A stretch of 26,557 bases of DNA. It comes from Methanobrevibacter ruminantium (GTDB lineage Archaea > Methanobacteriota > Methanobacteria > Methanobacteriales > Methanobacteriaceae). Below the pieces are notes generated by a model, which saw only the letters and a list, made by a program, of their open reading frames with translations, was not told where the DNA came from and made no database searches. Position 1 is the stretch's first letter, and each line of letters begins with the position of its first letter. The translations under genes were made by a program, and so were the position numbers. The DNA lies in the NCBI RefSeq assembly GCF_016294135.1, contig NZ_JAEDCO010000024.1:1-26557 (forward strand), read 5' to 3'. Positions 17,701-25,356 of the stretch are shown piece after piece.

Positions 17701-18903
17701 AATCCTTTATTTGTCATATCCGGCAAAAATACAGTTGATTTGATTAACATGACTGTAATATTGGACAATAATGACTTATTCATTCTATCATTAATGAAAA
17801 ATTCCACAAATCCAACAGCCCTTGATATTCCAATTGCCAATATCATAAACAACACTTTCCTAAAAAACAATGATGATGTTGAAGAATCTTCTATTTATCT
17901 TGTAAAAGCCATTGCAGAAAGGCCATTATTTGAGTCTTTAAATAATATTAATCTTGAAAATAATAATCTAATTGAAAATATGAATCAGGTCAGATATTAC
18001 CTATCCAATGATTCCTCCAATGAGATCAATTTCAATAATGGATTAAAAACTTTTATTCTACCTGTCAATTTGATTTGCAATGCTTTAGATAAGGATATTT
18101 ATGGAAACAGGTTAGGGTATTTTGAAGTGGAATTAATGGATGAAAATGCAAATAGATTGTCCAATAAATTCATTTACATTTCTTACAATAATGCGATTTA
18201 TAACTTAACCACAGATTCAAATGGAAAGGTTAAACTTCCAGTCAATATAAATAGTTATGGAATTTTCAATCTTTTAGTCAGTTTCTTAGGTGATAATGAT
18301 TATAGTGCATCATTTGCACCAGGAAAAGTAACTGTCAACAAGCAAAAGGCAAGCTTAAGCGCTCTAAACAAGTCTTACTATGTTAATGTCAATAAGTATT
18401 TGACAGCAACATTTAAGGATATCAATGGAAAACTGATTAAAAATAGAAAGATCAGTTTCATCATAAGCGGCAAAACTTATACTGCTTACACAAATTCAAA
18501 GGGAGTTGCTAAGGTTAAAGTAAATGTCAAAGTGGCTAAAACTTATACAGTGACAGTTAAGTTTGCAGGAGATAATGTTTACAGTCCTATCAGTAAAAGC
18601 CTCAAACTTTATGTAAAGAAGGTCTCTACAAAATTGATTGTTAAAAACAAATCTTATAAGAAGTCTAAAAAGATTAAAAAATTAACTGCCACATTGAAGA
18701 CAAAAAGTGGTAAGGCAATTGTCAAAAAGAAATTGACTTTCGTTGTAAACGGCAAGAAATACACAGCAAAAACAAATAAGAAAGGTGTCGCAACTGTGAA
18801 AGTTAAGGTATCCAAGAAGAAAACTTATAAATTCACAGTTAAGTTTGCTGGAGACGGCACTTATTTAAAGACCACTAAAAAGGCTAAACTTAAAATAAAA
18901 TAG
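14779..18903 (+). CDS. Adhesin-like protein 1: secreted beta-helix protein with three Ig-like repeats
   Basis: This large secreted protein of the methanogen adhesin-like class has 1,374 residues. ATG at 14779 is chosen because GGTGA precedes it and the product then begins with a clean Sec signal peptide (MKRLSKFCILSIILIILSISAVSA); the in-frame TTG at 14737 has neither. An acidic spacer (about 25-95) follows. A right-handed beta-helix region spans about 103-1080, rich in short Asn-containing rungs (for example NNTIYLMYRG, NNIYN) and NosD/PbH1-like. The recurring module described under findings starts near residues 103, 509 and 675. A second type of helix entry, IQNAIDSAKEGEIIYLGNG, is near 915-935. 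Three Ig-like repeats (about 1095-1374) become strongly lysine-rich and end KLKIK. No C-terminal membrane segment or PMBR wall-binding repeat is visible. Confidence 0.87.
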   Translation: MKRLSKFCILSIILIILSISAVSASEVDNDNIQSSIDDIGIQEMPIEEVSSNEEISDQSEGSNFYQASNENEEDNLAVLDAINNDNSQNNVLSAGSIGNVHKVTPSNYSKYFKNGFVDTTIVKSGDIMDLSGNFNKVNFTFTIPCSITSSSSNAYLNNCVVQYLDVNSSMYSNVSNLRFTVDIEKHPSVYVVRSSHINIFNCNSYSTGANSNPTLLVGSTYCNIHDNIFETTFTGYMNMSWKRAGILLGESHYNNIYNNDVTIKDSNGIYLTTYGWEKSNYNNIYNNTIRSSAISEETGLPNPSAWAYGVHIMGDYNKAINNTIYLMYRGVDSEGSFNEIIGNNIYNLAGSYYEGNNGTDGGEYGIHASYDNTIINNTIHDSKITGSAIYVTVNCTAIGNVIENITGEHAFEFSISASNTLVHDNFINMASGNGMYIRGNMTNVTVSNNAIHTPDGTAILIKMLSKTKIPDHIYLVNNQIFDFKNAAINFAEIESKSNISAFNNSIVITNDTFFVPFDNQGVLKNLKGIDYILFKGTFDNLAVDSITIGQSISILGEDAQIMDIPFVIGSSNLKIENISVIIEKDINGFIFDNVENISFINNRITVDSLNYALVLNNSKINMVDNFIIINEYNPAILNDNGSYILYGENIIRTLADMDIESLNDSILKITVYIVSDENYNSIFNSAGTFHDDFDIAIGDTLKIGNLTNKTIRIDIPLIISSYKDSVITNSTIILEDMATNTNISDLRFKLENNCLKKDFSFIIIKDGVSNLIIENNRFDVSDISGDASLSSIKIIGADESAGNIRLLSNVFNLNADLNSISAISALNEGLNNYEDITDALTVLNNNISITNNREDGLIYGINLVNSKNPKINSNDIAVSGDTAFGLYFNKVSNSNIADNTIYENNALVIISHSNNPTKDIQNAIDSAKEGEIIYLGNGLYSIKDSIIVNKSIGIVGGILLDNIDSSSNQLVSSDNPLFVISGKNTVDLINMTVILDNNDLFILSLMKNSTNPTALDIPIANIINNTFLKNNDDVEESSIYLVKAIAERPLFESLNNINLENNNLIENMNQVRYYLSNDSSNEINFNNGLKTFILPVNLICNALDKDIYGNRLGYFEVELMDENANRLSNKFIYISYNNAIYNLTTDSNGKVKLPVNINSYGIFNLLVSFLGDNDYSASFAPGKVTVNKQKASLSALNKSYYVNVNKYLTATFKDINGKLIKNRKISFIISGKTYTAYTNSKGVAKVKVNVKVAKTYTVTVKFAGDNVYSPISKSLKLYVKKVSTKLIVKNKSYKKSKKIKKLTATLKTKSGKAIVKKKLTFVVNGKKYTAKTNKKGVATVKVKVSKKKTYKFTVKFAGDGTYLKTTKKAKLKIK

Positions 18904-18914
18904 TTTTATTAGAT

Positions 18915-18970
18915 TATTTCTTTTTTAAATTTTCTTTGTTCTTCTTTTTAATTTCTTTATTTTCTTATTA
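18915..18970 (+). terminator. T-rich terminator after adhesin 1
   Basis: About 55 nt with many T5-T6 runs begin 12 bases after the stop codon. No hairpin is needed for archaeal termination. Confidence 0.4.
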
Positions 18971-19025
18971 TTTTATCTTTATAATTTTTAAACTAATATC
19001 TATTTTTAATTTTTTTTAATTTTTA

Positions 19026-19052
19026 TTTCAAATATATTTTATATTTTATAAA
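19026..19052 (+). promoter_or_regulatory. 27-bp adhesin promoter element, copy 1
   Basis: This 27-bp stretch, beginning TTTCAAATATATTTTATA and ending TTTTATAAA, is identical to 25209-25235. Its end is 138 bp before the adhesin 2 ATG. The terminal TTTTATAAA is a good TATA box, so the element is probably a shared BRE/TATA core promoter with start near 19075 and a leader of about 115 nt. Confidence 0.5.
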
Positions 19053-19094
19053 TTATAATAGAAAACCTTTTTAATAATTATATAGATATATATT

Positions 19095-19127
19095 AATAAT
19101 CAAAATTTATCAAGTATTTTGATTATT
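19095..19127 (+). promoter_or_regulatory. 12-bp perfect inverted repeat in the adhesin 2 leader
   Basis: AATAATCAAAAT (19095-19106) and ATTTTGATTATT (19116-19127) flank a 9-nt loop. The element ends 62 bp before the start codon. If transcription starts from the 27-bp element it would be a leader-RNA stem-loop; if it starts from TATAGATATATATT (19081-19094) it would overlap the start site as an operator. Confidence 0.45.
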
Positions 19128-19189
19128 TTGTAAAAGAATTTTTAGAAAATTATTATATGTATTACGAATTTATGAAGAGGTTTTATATT

Positions 19190-22100
19190 ATGAAGCTTAG
19201 TAAATTCACAGTCGTTTTAGCTATTTTATTGGTTTCAATATTAGCTATTGGGGCTGTAAGTGCAGAGTCTGTAGACGATGCTGGAATTGTCGCTGTCACA
19301 GATGGTGACATTCAGGAATCTGTCGACGTTACAGACTCTGCCGATGATTTAAGTACTGCAGATACTGCAGATGAGATTGTAAATGATGATGGCGGTGCTG
19401 TTATCGGTGAAGGTACAAATAGTTATGATCTTGACGATGAAACTTATTCTAAATATTTCAATGATGATGGTACTGCTACTGATTTATTAAACCCTGAAGG
19501 AAATTATGCTTTAAAGTTAGGTAATTTAACTAATAAGGTTATTAAAATCCTAATAGGTTCTAATATTAATGTCACCGGTGTTGAAGGTGATTCTTTAACT
19601 AATTCCACAATAATCATTGGTGATGGTGCAGGTAGTGTAAGTGGAGTAATCGTTAAAGATTTAGTAATTGTAAACATCAATAAAGATGGAATTGTTGTAA
19701 ATGATGAATCTAAAGACATAACTGTTGATAACAATAACTTGAATTTAACTTATGATAGTATTTATTCAGGTTCTCCAATGGCTATTGTAATATATGGACA
19801 TTCTGAAGACATAGCAGTAACTAATAATGTAATAAATATGGAAACTGCAGCTACATATAATTATGGTATTGATGTATCCATATATGGTCCAGGTTATGTT
19901 CCAGGCAGTGCTAATGCTAAAAATTTAGTCATATCTGACAATACTGTTAATATGCATACAACTTCTGCTACCGGTATGGGTGAAGCTATCTATTTAGATA
20001 CCCTAACTAATTCAATAGTAGAAAATAATAATATTTATGTTAAAACTGAGAACGATGCTGCAAATTATGGTATTGCTCTTGCTGATTCAAGTAATTGGTT
20101 AGGAGATGGAGTCACTGCTCCATATAATGTAACCATTAGAAAAAATACAGTATATTTAGATTCTAATGATATGGCTAATGGTATTAGTGTAATAAGTGCA
20201 AAAGCATTCGAAGGTTCAAGAAACTTTGTTATTGCAGATAATGATGTAACAGTTAATTCTGCAAAAGGAGCTCATGGTATTGCAACCTACACTCCTGATG
20301 TTGAAATTAGTGGTAACACTGTAACTGTCTTCGCTAATCCTGATGTTGAAAATAATGCTTATTGTAGTAATTATTTAGGTAATCATAGTGCTGCAATTTT
20401 TATAAACAATGTTGATCCTAATTCAAATAACATTGTAAAAGACAATGAAATCTACACTACTGTTGATAAAATTAATTACACTAATGTAGAAGATGAACAA
20501 TTAAAGCCAGTTATTGAAGATAATACCGAACAATCAAGTTACATAATTGATGATAATACTTATTCCACTTACTTCAATGATGATGGAACCATTAAAGATG
20601 ATGCTCCTATAAGTGCCGGAGATGCTCTTTTATTAGGTGATTTAACCAATAAAAATTTCGTTATTGACACTGGATTAACTATTAAGGGAATCCCTGGTAA
20701 AAAATTAGTAAACAGTAAAATCAAACTTGTTGCAGGTGCTGATGGTACTGTAATTGATGGTTTAACAATTGAATATCCTGAACTTAAAGATGGTGCTATT
20801 ACTCTTGAAGAAGTCAATAATGTAGAAATAACTAATAATAAAATTATTGTTCCAAGTACTACTCAAACTGTATATGGTATTGCTATTAATTCTGGAACTA
20901 ACGGATGTAATAACATTTCTATAAACAACAACCATATCAATATCACAGGTAGTAAATATGTTTATGGTATAGACATTTGGCAGGAGTATAGCCTTGAAAA
21001 TAAACACAACAATATCATGATCTTTGAAAACGAATTTTTCGTTACCGGTACTGGCGGAAAAATGACTGAAGGTATTTTCGTATCCAATTGTAATGATGTA
21101 ATAATTGATGGAAACGATATTACTGCTACTTGTGATGGCCCTGCTTATGGTATTGGTACCAACTATTTATTTAATGCAGCAATTGCAAATAACCACATTA
21201 CTGTTGGTTCAGATAATATGGCTTATGGTATTACTGCAACTACTTCAGGTAGTGATTTAATAATTCGTGCAAACGAGATTGATGTTGTAGGTGTTGGTGC
21301 AGTAGGTGTTGGTATTAATAATCAAACTGGAGCAATTATTGAAGATAACACTATCTCCATTGATGGTGGAAATTACACTACAATAACTGTTTCAGATAGT
21401 TTAGGAACTGCAAATGCAGGTATTTTAGTTGGAGAAGGAAATACTGATGTAAAAACCTCAGGTAATGATGTCTCTGAAAAAACTCCACTTAGATCAGACA
21501 CTGCTATTGAAGCAAATAATATCACTGTCACCGCAGCTTCTAGTGGAAACGGTAGTTATGAAATTACTTTAAGAACTGCTGGTGGAATGCCATTAGCAAA
21601 TCAAGTTGTAAAAGTAGTATTCAACAATCAAATGTATGAATTAACCACTGATGCTAAAGGTGTTGCTTTATTACCATTTGCTCTCAATAAAGGTGGAACC
21701 TACAATGTAGAAGTTTTCTACTTAGGTGATGATGACTACAGAGGATCAGATGCTAGTGCAAAAATTACCATTAATAAGATTGCAACTAAAACCACTGCAT
21801 CCGCAAAAACTTACCTTGCTACTGCAAAAACCAAATCTTTCACTGCAACCTTGAAAGATGCAAAAGGCAATATCCTTGCTAACAAGAAAGTTACTTTTAC
21901 TGTAAACGGTAAAACTTACACTGCAAATACCAACGCTAAAGGTGTTGCAACTGTTAAATTAGCTTTAACTGCTGCAAAAACCTATACTGTAACCATTAAG
22001 TTTGCAGGGGACAGTGTTTACGCTGCATCAACTGTTTCAGCTAAAGTAAAACTTAACAAGGAGAAAACCAAAATAACTGCTCCTACTAAGACTTTCAAAC

Positions 22101-22342
22101 GTACTGCAAAAACCAAAAAAGTTGTAATTACTCTTAAGAACTCTAAAGGTAAAGCTATCGCTAAGAAGAAAATTACCTTAACTGTTAATAAGAAAAAATA
22201 CACTGTAAAAACTAACTCAAAAGGTAAAGCAACCTTCAAAGTTAAATTAACTAAAAAAGGAACCTTTAAGTACACAGTTAAATTTGCAGGTGACACTCAA
22301 TACAAAGCAGTTAAAAAGACTGGTAAAATTAAAATAAAATAA
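19190..22342 (+). CDS. Adhesin-like protein 2: secreted beta-helix protein with three Ig-like repeats
   Basis: This secreted surface protein of 1,050 residues starts at ATG 19190, eight bases after AAGAGGT. Two earlier in-frame ATGs (19157, 19172) lack a ribosome-binding site and would spoil the signal peptide (MKLSKFTVVLAILLVSILAIGAVSA). An Asp-rich spacer is followed by two tandem halves (about 78-440 and 449-765). Each half opens with the same module (ETYSKYFNDDGT, then NTYSTYFNDDGT) and continues as a parallel beta-helix with short NNxI rungs. Three Ig-like repeats (about 772-1050) grow steadily more basic and end GKIKIK; they are close relatives of those in adhesin 1. C-ending ACC, AAC and TTC codons are common, more like the frh genes than like adhesin 1, suggesting strong expression. 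No membrane anchor is visible at the C terminus. Confidence 0.88.
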   Translation: MKLSKFTVVLAILLVSILAIGAVSAESVDDAGIVAVTDGDIQESVDVTDSADDLSTADTADEIVNDDGGAVIGEGTNSYDLDDETYSKYFNDDGTATDLLNPEGNYALKLGNLTNKVIKILIGSNINVTGVEGDSLTNSTIIIGDGAGSVSGVIVKDLVIVNINKDGIVVNDESKDITVDNNNLNLTYDSIYSGSPMAIVIYGHSEDIAVTNNVINMETAATYNYGIDVSIYGPGYVPGSANAKNLVISDNTVNMHTTSATGMGEAIYLDTLTNSIVENNNIYVKTENDAANYGIALADSSNWLGDGVTAPYNVTIRKNTVYLDSNDMANGISVISAKAFEGSRNFVIADNDVTVNSAKGAHGIATYTPDVEISGNTVTVFANPDVENNAYCSNYLGNHSAAIFINNVDPNSNNIVKDNEIYTTVDKINYTNVEDEQLKPVIEDNTEQSSYIIDDNTYSTYFNDDGTIKDDAPISAGDALLLGDLTNKNFVIDTGLTIKGIPGKKLVNSKIKLVAGADGTVIDGLTIEYPELKDGAITLEEVNNVEITNNKIIVPSTTQTVYGIAINSGTNGCNNISINNNHINITGSKYVYGIDIWQEYSLENKHNNIMIFENEFFVTGTGGKMTEGIFVSNCNDVIIDGNDITATCDGPAYGIGTNYLFNAAIANNHITVGSDNMAYGITATTSGSDLIIRANEIDVVGVGAVGVGINNQTGAIIEDNTISIDGGNYTTITVSDSLGTANAGILVGEGNTDVKTSGNDVSEKTPLRSDTAIEANNITVTAASSGNGSYEITLRTAGGMPLANQVVKVVFNNQMYELTTDAKGVALLPFALNKGGTYNVEVFYLGDDDYRGSDASAKITINKIATKTTASAKTYLATAKTKSFTATLKDAKGNILANKKVTFTVNGKTYTANTNAKGVATVKLALTAAKTYTVTIKFAGDSVYAASTVSAKVKLNKEKTKITAPTKTFKRTAKTKKVVITLKNSKGKAIAKKKITLTVNKKKYTVKTNSKGKATFKVKLTKKGTFKYTVKFAGDTQYKAVKKTGKIKIK

Positions 22343-22354
22343 GTTTGTTTATTT

Positions 22355-22398
22355 ATCTAGTGTTTGAGCTTATGCTCAAATCCTAGATCTTTTTTTTA
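22355..22398 (+). terminator. Terminator of adhesin 2
   Basis: A long hairpin has outer arms ATCTAG/CTAGAT, inner arms TTTGAGC/GCTCAAA and a TTAT loop, with one mismatch and one G:U between the arms. It is directly followed by T9-10. The inner arms match those after get3 (5948-5966). It lies between convergent adhesin 2 and map. Confidence 0.75.
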
Positions 22399-22555
22399 TT
22401 TTTTTAAAATCATTTGTTGATTCTATTTTTGTCTAATTTTTAAAATTGATAACTATTTTTAAAAAGAGATTATTTTAAATATTATTTATTATACTATTTT
22501 TATAAATGAAAAAAGACATTAAAATTTAATAAAAAAATAATTAAAAAAAAGAAAT

Positions 22556-23485
22556 TTAAAGTGTGGTAATATTGCAACCATCACTTTCAACAATCAAAGT
22601 ATGCTCTTTTTGTGATACCCATGCACCTGTTCTTTCCTTAAGTGCAGCATATGGATATATTGCCATAGCATCCCCTAATTGCTTAAGGCCTGAGTTCACT
22701 CTATGTTCATTGAAGTTTTCTGTAAGCCAGCGTCCACTAAATGGCAAGTAACGATAATTCTTTTCAATATATTGAAGCATCCTTTGAGTATTTTTCATCC
22801 TAAATGGTTTTGACTGTAAAAATGAAAAGATATATGCCATAGGGCAGTCATTTACGATACCTTCGCCATTTGTTGCAAAAGGTTCGATTGCTACAGCTTG
22901 TCCCTCTTCAAGAATTGTTGGATCATTATTGTCATAGTTCGGCACTGAAATTCCTGCATGCAAGTTCCAGTGTTCAAGGCTATGGCCTGTAAGGTTTCTT
23001 ACAGGATTAAGATTATATTCTCCAATCGCTTCTTCAACTGCTCTTCCAACATCACAGACCTTTACTCCTGCCCTTACAGTGCTGATTGCAGCTTCAAGTC
23101 CTGCTGCTGAGGCATCAATGATTCTTTGGTTGAGCTCTAATGTTTCCTCGTCAAAGAGTTCTTCGAGATTGTCTCCTGGAACCATAATTGTCACAGCGGA
23201 ATCTGCAATATAACCATTGACTTCAGCTCCAAGGTCGAGCTTTACCAAATCTCCTGTAACCATTTTGTTGGTGTCTCCTGCAGGTGAGGTGTAATGTGCA
23301 GTGATTTCGTTTATTGAAACGTTGCAAGGAAATGCAATCCCTGCACCAGACTTGAGTATTTCACTTTCCACGAATTCCACAAGTTCAAGAATCGGCAGAC
23401 CGTTTTGAATCATTTTTGAAGCATCTGATCTTACTTTTGATACGATTTTTCCAGCTTCTTCATAAGATTTAATTTCATCAACCAT
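22556..23485 (-). CDS. map: Methionine aminopeptidase, type II archaeal
   Basis: This cytosolic metalloprotease removes the initiator methionine from new proteins. The 309-residue length and the type II helical insertion near the C terminus fit archaeal MetAP2. The pita-bread metal ligands are complete: D84 (VKLDLGAEVNG), D95 (YIADSAVT), H168 (TGHSLEHW), E201 (AIEPFAT) and E294 (SQKEHTLIV). The substrate-side H64 is in ITAHYTSP. The gene is monocistronic, divergent from the coiled-coil pair. GTGAT precedes the ATG. The initiator tRNA-Met lies 1.5 kb away; co-location is probably coincidental. Confidence 0.96.
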   Translation of the reverse strand: MVDEIKSYEEAGKIVSKVRSDASKMIQNGLPILELVEFVESEILKSGAGIAFPCNVSINEITAHYTSPAGDTNKMVTGDLVKLDLGAEVNGYIADSAVTIMVPGDNLEELFDEETLELNQRIIDASAAGLEAAISTVRAGVKVCDVGRAVEEAIGEYNLNPVRNLTGHSLEHWNLHAGISVPNYDNNDPTILEEGQAVAIEPFATNGEGIVNDCPMAYIFSFLQSKPFRMKNTQRMLQYIEKNYRYLPFSGRWLTENFNEHRVNSGLKQLGDAMAIYPYAALKERTGAWVSQKEHTLIVESDGCNITTL

Positions 23486-23636
23486 ATTATCACTTTGGTT
23501 TTAAGTATATTTTTTATTTAAATTTTTTAAATTTTTTTTAATTATATTTTTTAATATTTTTTTTAATAATATTTTTTAATTTTTAGCATTAGTTAATCAT
23601 AATAAATATTTATCGTATATTAAATTTTTAAACATT

Positions 23637-23656
23637 TATATAAAAATTTTTATATA
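23637..23656. promoter_or_regulatory. Perfect 20-bp A/T palindrome in the divergent map / coiled-coil promoter
   Basis: TATATAAAAATTTTTATATA reads the same on both strands and offers a TATA box in each direction. It lies roughly midway between the two start codons (152 and 128 bp away). It could be a symmetric bidirectional core promoter. Leaders of about 100 nt on both sides would follow. Confidence 0.4.
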
Positions 23657-23783
23657 CTCTTAATTATATAATATACTTATTCTTATTTAAATATCTTTAA
23701 TTTATATTTGAATAATTTTTATTGTTAATCGGGTTTAATGATTTTTTAAAATATGATTTATTATGATTTATGGAGGAAAAAAT

Positions 23784-24185
23784 ATGGCTGCTGAACTTAT
23801 TCCAGATCAAATCTTTATGCTTATTTTAGTAATTATATTGGCTGTTGTTGTAATCATTGTTGTAAGCCAATGGAAAAAGGTAAGTCAATCCAATAATACT
23901 TTAAAATTAATGGAAAAAGAAATTGAGCTTAAGAAAATAGCTATGGTTGAAAAGGATTTAGAAAACAAACGTATTATGGAAAATCCAATTCAATTGCCTG
24001 AAGAACAACAAGCACAACTCACACAAATCAGGGATTCCACTGCTGAAGTCATGAGCAATGTGGGATACTTGCACAGTGAGATCAATGAACGTTTAGCTCG
24101 TCTTGAAGCTCAAACCGAACTTAAAAAATTAGAAAAAATGCTTAAGGAAATTGAAGAGAAAGAGAAAAAACTTAATAAAAAATAG
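23784..24185 (+). CDS. Single-pass membrane coiled-coil protein A
   Basis: I do not recognise this 133-residue protein. ATG at 23784 is chosen because GGAGG lies seven bases upstream; an earlier in-frame ATG (23763) would place the ribosome-binding site inside the gene. A short N terminus (AAELIPDQ) is followed by one membrane helix (about residues 9-29, Leu/Ile/Val-rich) ending in QWKK. By the positive-inside rule the C-terminal 100 residues are cytoplasmic. This part is charged and helical with a proline-broken coiled coil: KLMEKEIELKKIAMVEKD, then a NPIQLPEE kink, then a second helix ending in a Lys/Glu-rich tail. The next gene, 80 bp downstream, has the same architecture, suggesting a two-component membrane-attached coiled-coil assembly. 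Confidence 0.7.
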   Translation: MAAELIPDQIFMLILVIILAVVVIIVVSQWKKVSQSNNTLKLMEKEIELKKIAMVEKDLENKRIMENPIQLPEEQQAQLTQIRDSTAEVMSNVGYLHSEINERLARLEAQTELKKLEKMLKEIEEKEKKLNKK

Positions 24186-24200
24186 AAATTCCGTTTCTAT
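24182..24200 (+). terminator. Short hairpin between coiled-coil genes A and B
   Basis: ATAGAAA/TTTCTAT (7 bp, TTCCG loop) includes the stop codon of gene A and is followed by CATTTTATTAG. It is more likely a partial attenuator or mRNA 3'-end stabiliser than a full terminator, because gene B follows closely and has no obvious promoter. Confidence 0.35.
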
Positions 24201-24265
24201 CATTTTATTAGTTTAATTGTTTAAGTTTTTTAGATAATGAATAATTCTTATAATGAGGTTTTATT

Positions 24266-24784
24266 ATGGATATCATTGAATTATTAGCTGTCATTATATT
24301 AGTCGCTGCTATAGTGTTTTTAGTCTACTATTACATTAAAACAGCAAATGATGGAAATATTGACATTAAGGAAATTCTTAAATTTTCACCTAAGGAGAAT
24401 AATGTTAGCAATCTTGTTGACGAAGATATTCAAGAGAAGAAATCCATGGGTGATAAGATTAAATATACCTTTAAGGACATTGATAAATCCTATGCTAACA
24501 CTACAGATGCATTTTCAAAAAGATTGGATTCCTTCTTGGATGAAAGAAGTGAGGAATTGATTGAAAGCTGGTCTTTAGTAACCACTGATGATTTATCCTC
24601 CTTAGAAGAAAGGTATACAACTGCTTGTGACAGCATTGAAGCTTTAGAGAAAAGATTCAGTGAGTTCACCAATGCAACCGATGCTAAAATCGAAGATCTT
24701 GATAAACGTCTCAAAGCTTTAGAAGAGGCAGAAAAAGATTTAGAGGAAGCAGAAGAAGTTGCAGTTGGAGCTGGAAAAGAATAA
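24266..24784 (+). CDS. Single-pass membrane coiled-coil protein B
   Basis: I do not recognise this 172-residue protein. A very short N terminus (MDIIE) leads into one membrane helix (about residues 5-24) ending YYYIK. A polar linker (25-65) is followed by a long acidic helical region with heptad-like spacing (about 66-165: DAFSKRLDSFLDERSEEL, SSLEERYTTACDSIEALEKR, DAKIEDLDKRLKALEEAEKD). The part after the membrane helix is probably cytoplasmic. GAGGT seven bases before the ATG gives normal translation. The gene lies 80 bp after gene A on the same strand and is probably co-transcribed. The layout recalls membrane-anchored scaffold or tether proteins, but no function can be assigned. Confidence 0.7.
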   Translation: MDIIELLAVIILVAAIVFLVYYYIKTANDGNIDIKEILKFSPKENNVSNLVDEDIQEKKSMGDKIKYTFKDIDKSYANTTDAFSKRLDSFLDERSEELIESWSLVTTDDLSSLEERYTTACDSIEALEKRFSEFTNATDAKIEDLDKRLKALEEAEKDLEEAEEVAVGAGKE

Positions 24785-24787
24785 ATT

Positions 24788-24815
24788 TTATTCTTTTTTT
24801 ACTTTTTTTTATTTT
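24788..24815 (+). terminator. T-rich terminator after coiled-coil gene B
   Basis: Runs of T7 and T8 occur within 30 bases after the stop codon, a typical archaeal U-tract terminator. Confidence 0.5.
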
Positions 24816-24880
24816 AAAGACTAATTATTCTATATTTATTGCTATTTATGATAGGGGGGCTCTTTCCCTTTCTTATGCAA

Positions 24881-24892
24881 ATATTTATATAT
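24881..24892 (+). promoter_or_regulatory. TATA box of the initiator tRNA gene
   Basis: ATATTTATATAT, preceded by the BRE-like ATGCAA, is a strong archaeal TATA element. Transcription would start near 24911-24915, about 30 nt before the tRNA 5' end. Confidence 0.6.
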
Positions 24893-24944
24893 GATGGTGT
24901 CTAATATTATAATGTTAAAGGAACTTATCCTTTTGTATTCGTTT

Positions 24945-25019
<75 letters not shown>

Positions 25020-25355
25020 TTTTTTATTGAACACTTATATAACAGTGTTATATAATGCTATTTTTTTAATATTATCAAAAACGATTGCTTTGCTTTCCAA
25101 TCTTTCATTTCCACTTTTGAACTGCTTTTTTGTTTTTATATTTTCATTACTAAATGGGATATATTTATAAATATTAACAATAATAAATTAATAATGTATT
25201 AAATATATTTTCAAATATATTTTATATTTTATAAAGAAACTTTAATTGAAAAATATTTATGAAAGATTGACTCTAACTTAGTTTAAAAACTTTTATCTAG
25301 GTTTTAGTCATATGAAAATAGTTGTTGAAAAAAAGAAAATTGCTGGAGGTGTTTG
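25020..25355. other. 336-bp intergenic region before adhesin 3
   Basis: Apart from the 14-codon frame at 25312-25356 no coding sequence is visible. A T-run (25020-25026) can end the tRNA transcript. An ATATTTATAAA string (25161-25171) and the second copy of the 27-bp adhesin element (25209-25235) are the promoter candidates. A partial direct repeat (AAATATATTTT at 25201-25211 and 25213-25223) overlaps the latter. The ribosome-binding site GGAGGTG is at 25345-25351. Confidence 0.5.
25209..25235 (+). promoter_or_regulatory. 27-bp adhesin promoter element, copy 2
   Basis: Identical over 27 bp to 19026-19052 upstream of adhesin 2. Its end is 121 bp before the adhesin 3 ATG. TTTTATAAA at its 3' end would place the transcript start near 25258. 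Confidence 0.5.
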
Positions 25356-25356
25356 A
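25312..25356 (+). other. Possible 14-codon leader frame overlapping the adhesin 3 start
   Basis: The frame ATG AAA ATA GTT GTT GAA and onward encodes MKIVVEKKKIAGGV. Its stop codon overlaps the adhesin 3 ATG (TGATG at 25354-25358). It spans the GGAGGTG ribosome-binding site, so its translation would affect access to that site. It has no good ribosome-binding site itself and may be chance. Confidence 0.2.

Noticed and set aside
14779..18903. NosD-type copper-processing or CASH-domain enzyme
   Set aside because: The beta-helix resembles NosD repeats, but there are no nos genes, and the signal peptide, size and Ig-like tail fit adhesin-like surface proteins.
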